64,000 nucleotides of DNA from Pseudoduganella armeniaca (GTDB lineage Bacteria; Pseudomonadota; Gammaproteobacteria; Burkholderiales; Burkholderiaceae_D), in assembly GCF_003028855.1 (NCBI RefSeq), contig NZ_CP028324.1, forward strand, positions 2,356,001 to 2,420,000, written 5' to 3'. Below, piece by piece: positions 63,308-64,000 of this stretch. The notes beneath the pieces were generated by a model. It had not been told where the DNA came from. It did no database searches and saw only the letters and a program-made list of their open reading frames with translations. Made by a program: the position numbers and the translations under genes. Position 1 is the stretch's first letter; every line of letters starts with the position of its first letter.

Positions 63308-63888
63308 ACGGCGGGCGCTGGCATCGGCAGCGCGGCGTGACCTTGGTGGTCAGCCTGCTGATGCTGGCGGCCGTGCTGCTGCTGGCGGCATCGTCGGCCA
63401 GCGTGGCACTGATGGGAGAAAAATCGGCGCGCGCCGAGCGGGACCGGCACATCGCGCTGCAATCTGCGGAGGATGCGTTGATGGATGCGGAACTCGAGAT
63501 CGAAGGATCGGCTGCCGTACCCGCGGAGCGGCGCGCCGTGCTGCGTGCGCCAGACAGTTTTGCTGTCGATTGCGGCAATGGGGTGGCGCTGGGGCTGTGC
63601 GCCCGCAGTGCACCGGGCGAGCCGCCGCCGTGGCTGGCCGTGGACCTGGCAGACGAGGCCCAGAGCGTGGCACTGGGCGGCTTTACCGGCACCCTCACGG
63701 AGGCGGCCGATGGCCTGCTGCCGCTGCGCAAGCCGCGCTATATCGTGGAGCGGCTGCCATACCGGCCGCCCGGGGCGGAAGCCGGTGCCGACAACGGCTA
63801 CCTGTACCGCGTGACGGCGGTCGGTTTCGGCAGCCGGCCCGGCACGCAGGTCGTGCTGCAGTCGACCTGGCGCCCGACGGACGAGTGA
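63304..63888 (+). CDS. pilX: Type IV pilus assembly protein PilX
   Basis: 194 residues. N-terminal hydrophobic segment RQRGVTLVVSLLMLAAVLLLAASSASVALMGEKSARAERDRHIALQSAEDALMDAELE, the typical PilX opening (GVTLVVSLLML; ExxARxxRDRxxAxxxAExAL). Unlike pilV it lacks Glu5, which is normal for PilX. Mature domain with a Cys pair CGNGVALGLC. It is coupled to pilW by a four-base overlap and followed by pilY1. Confidence 0.87.
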   Translation: MNGGRWHRQRGVTLVVSLLMLAAVLLLAASSASVALMGEKSARAERDRHIALQSAEDALMDAELEIEGSAAVPAERRAVLRAPDSFAVDCGNGVALGLCARSAPGEPPPWLAVDLADEAQSVALGGFTGTLTEAADGLLPLRKPRYIVERLPYRPPGAEAGADNGYLYRVTAVGFGSRPGTQVVLQSTWRPTDE

Positions 63889-63895
63889 GGCGGCG

Positions 63896-64000
63896 ATGCT
63901 GGCGCGTGTGTTGGCCCTGGCCCTCCTGCTGGCGCTGTTCGCAGCGCTGGCAGCGCAAGCGGTGGAACCGGGCAGCGGCGAGCATGCCGCGCTCGGCTGC
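63896..64000 (+). CDS. pilY1: Probable pilus adhesin/tip protein PilY1, N-terminal fragment
   Basis: The first 35 codons before the window edge encode a signal peptide (MLARVLALALLLALFAALAAQA) and the start of a mature chain (VEPGSGEHAALGC). The assignment rests on position after pilX, where PilY1 normally lies, 7 bases beyond its stop. No domain is visible yet. Confidence 0.55.
   Translation, partial: MLARVLALALLLALFAALAAQAVEPGSGEHAALGC

Overview
The window is about 64 kb of GC-rich DNA (roughly two-thirds G+C by eye) with dense genes on both strands. Gene content and order fit a betaproteobacterium of the Oxalobacteraceae (Massilia/Duganella/Pseudoduganella-like). The indicators are the M48 protease-rsgA pair divergent from orn, the full ybgC-tolQRAB-pal-cpoB cluster, glyA behind a ZTP riboswitch with nrdR, several PEP-CTERM proteins, two DUF4214 exoproteins and a minor-pilin operon. 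The family assignment is inferred from protein resemblance, not from a search.

Layout. 0-7.6 kb: start of argF, a TPR-GAF histidine kinase, rsgA, an M48 membrane protease, orn, a UPF0149/SEC-C protein and an SrkA-type kinase. 7.7-12.3 kb: an Ala/Glu/Arg-rich coiled-coil protein whose 3' end is caught in a 183-bp tandem duplication with palindromic repeats, a small membrane protein, a DUF475 (TerC-like) protein and a divergent PAP2 protein. 12.6-18.7 kb: an RND adaptor/permease pair and a FadL porin. 18.8-23.4 kb: a low-complexity lipoprotein, NnrD, a histidine phosphatase, TcyP and a membrane protein. 23.6-27.4 kb: an RTX/DUF4214 exoprotein split in two frames. 27.4-31 kb: a small membrane protein and an IorA/IorB-type molybdenum hydroxylase. 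31-38.7 kb: a KaiC-like ATPase/hybrid kinase operon, an MFS transporter and a PAS-GGDEF-EAL protein, with four apparent one-base losses in C/G runs. 38.8-45.1 kb: a Suv3-like helicase, DUF418 protein, second DUF4214 exoprotein, YigZ and two small related unknowns.

45.3-52.8 kb is the most unusual part. A secreted metzincin-type metalloprotease ends in a dockerin. The next gene on the same strand encodes a cohesin-like domain with a PEP-CTERM surface-sorting signal. Immediately beside them is an array of four related small PEP-CTERM proteins, each with a canonical EF-hand loop and a Cys pair, interleaved with an intact RidA gene and debris of an earlier RidA/PEP-CTERM duplication. I infer a calcium-dependent cell-surface assembly that tethers a protease through cohesin-dockerin pairing; this is untested.

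52.9-64 kb is conserved core: three identical tRNA-Lys genes behind a strong promoter, the complete Tol-Pal operon, an SDR, ZTP-riboswitch-controlled glyA, nrdR, and pilV-pilW-pilX with the start of a probable pilY1 at the window end. Palindromes built on a GGGGACAGGC core recur at five or more intergenic places and look like a genome-wide REP-type family.
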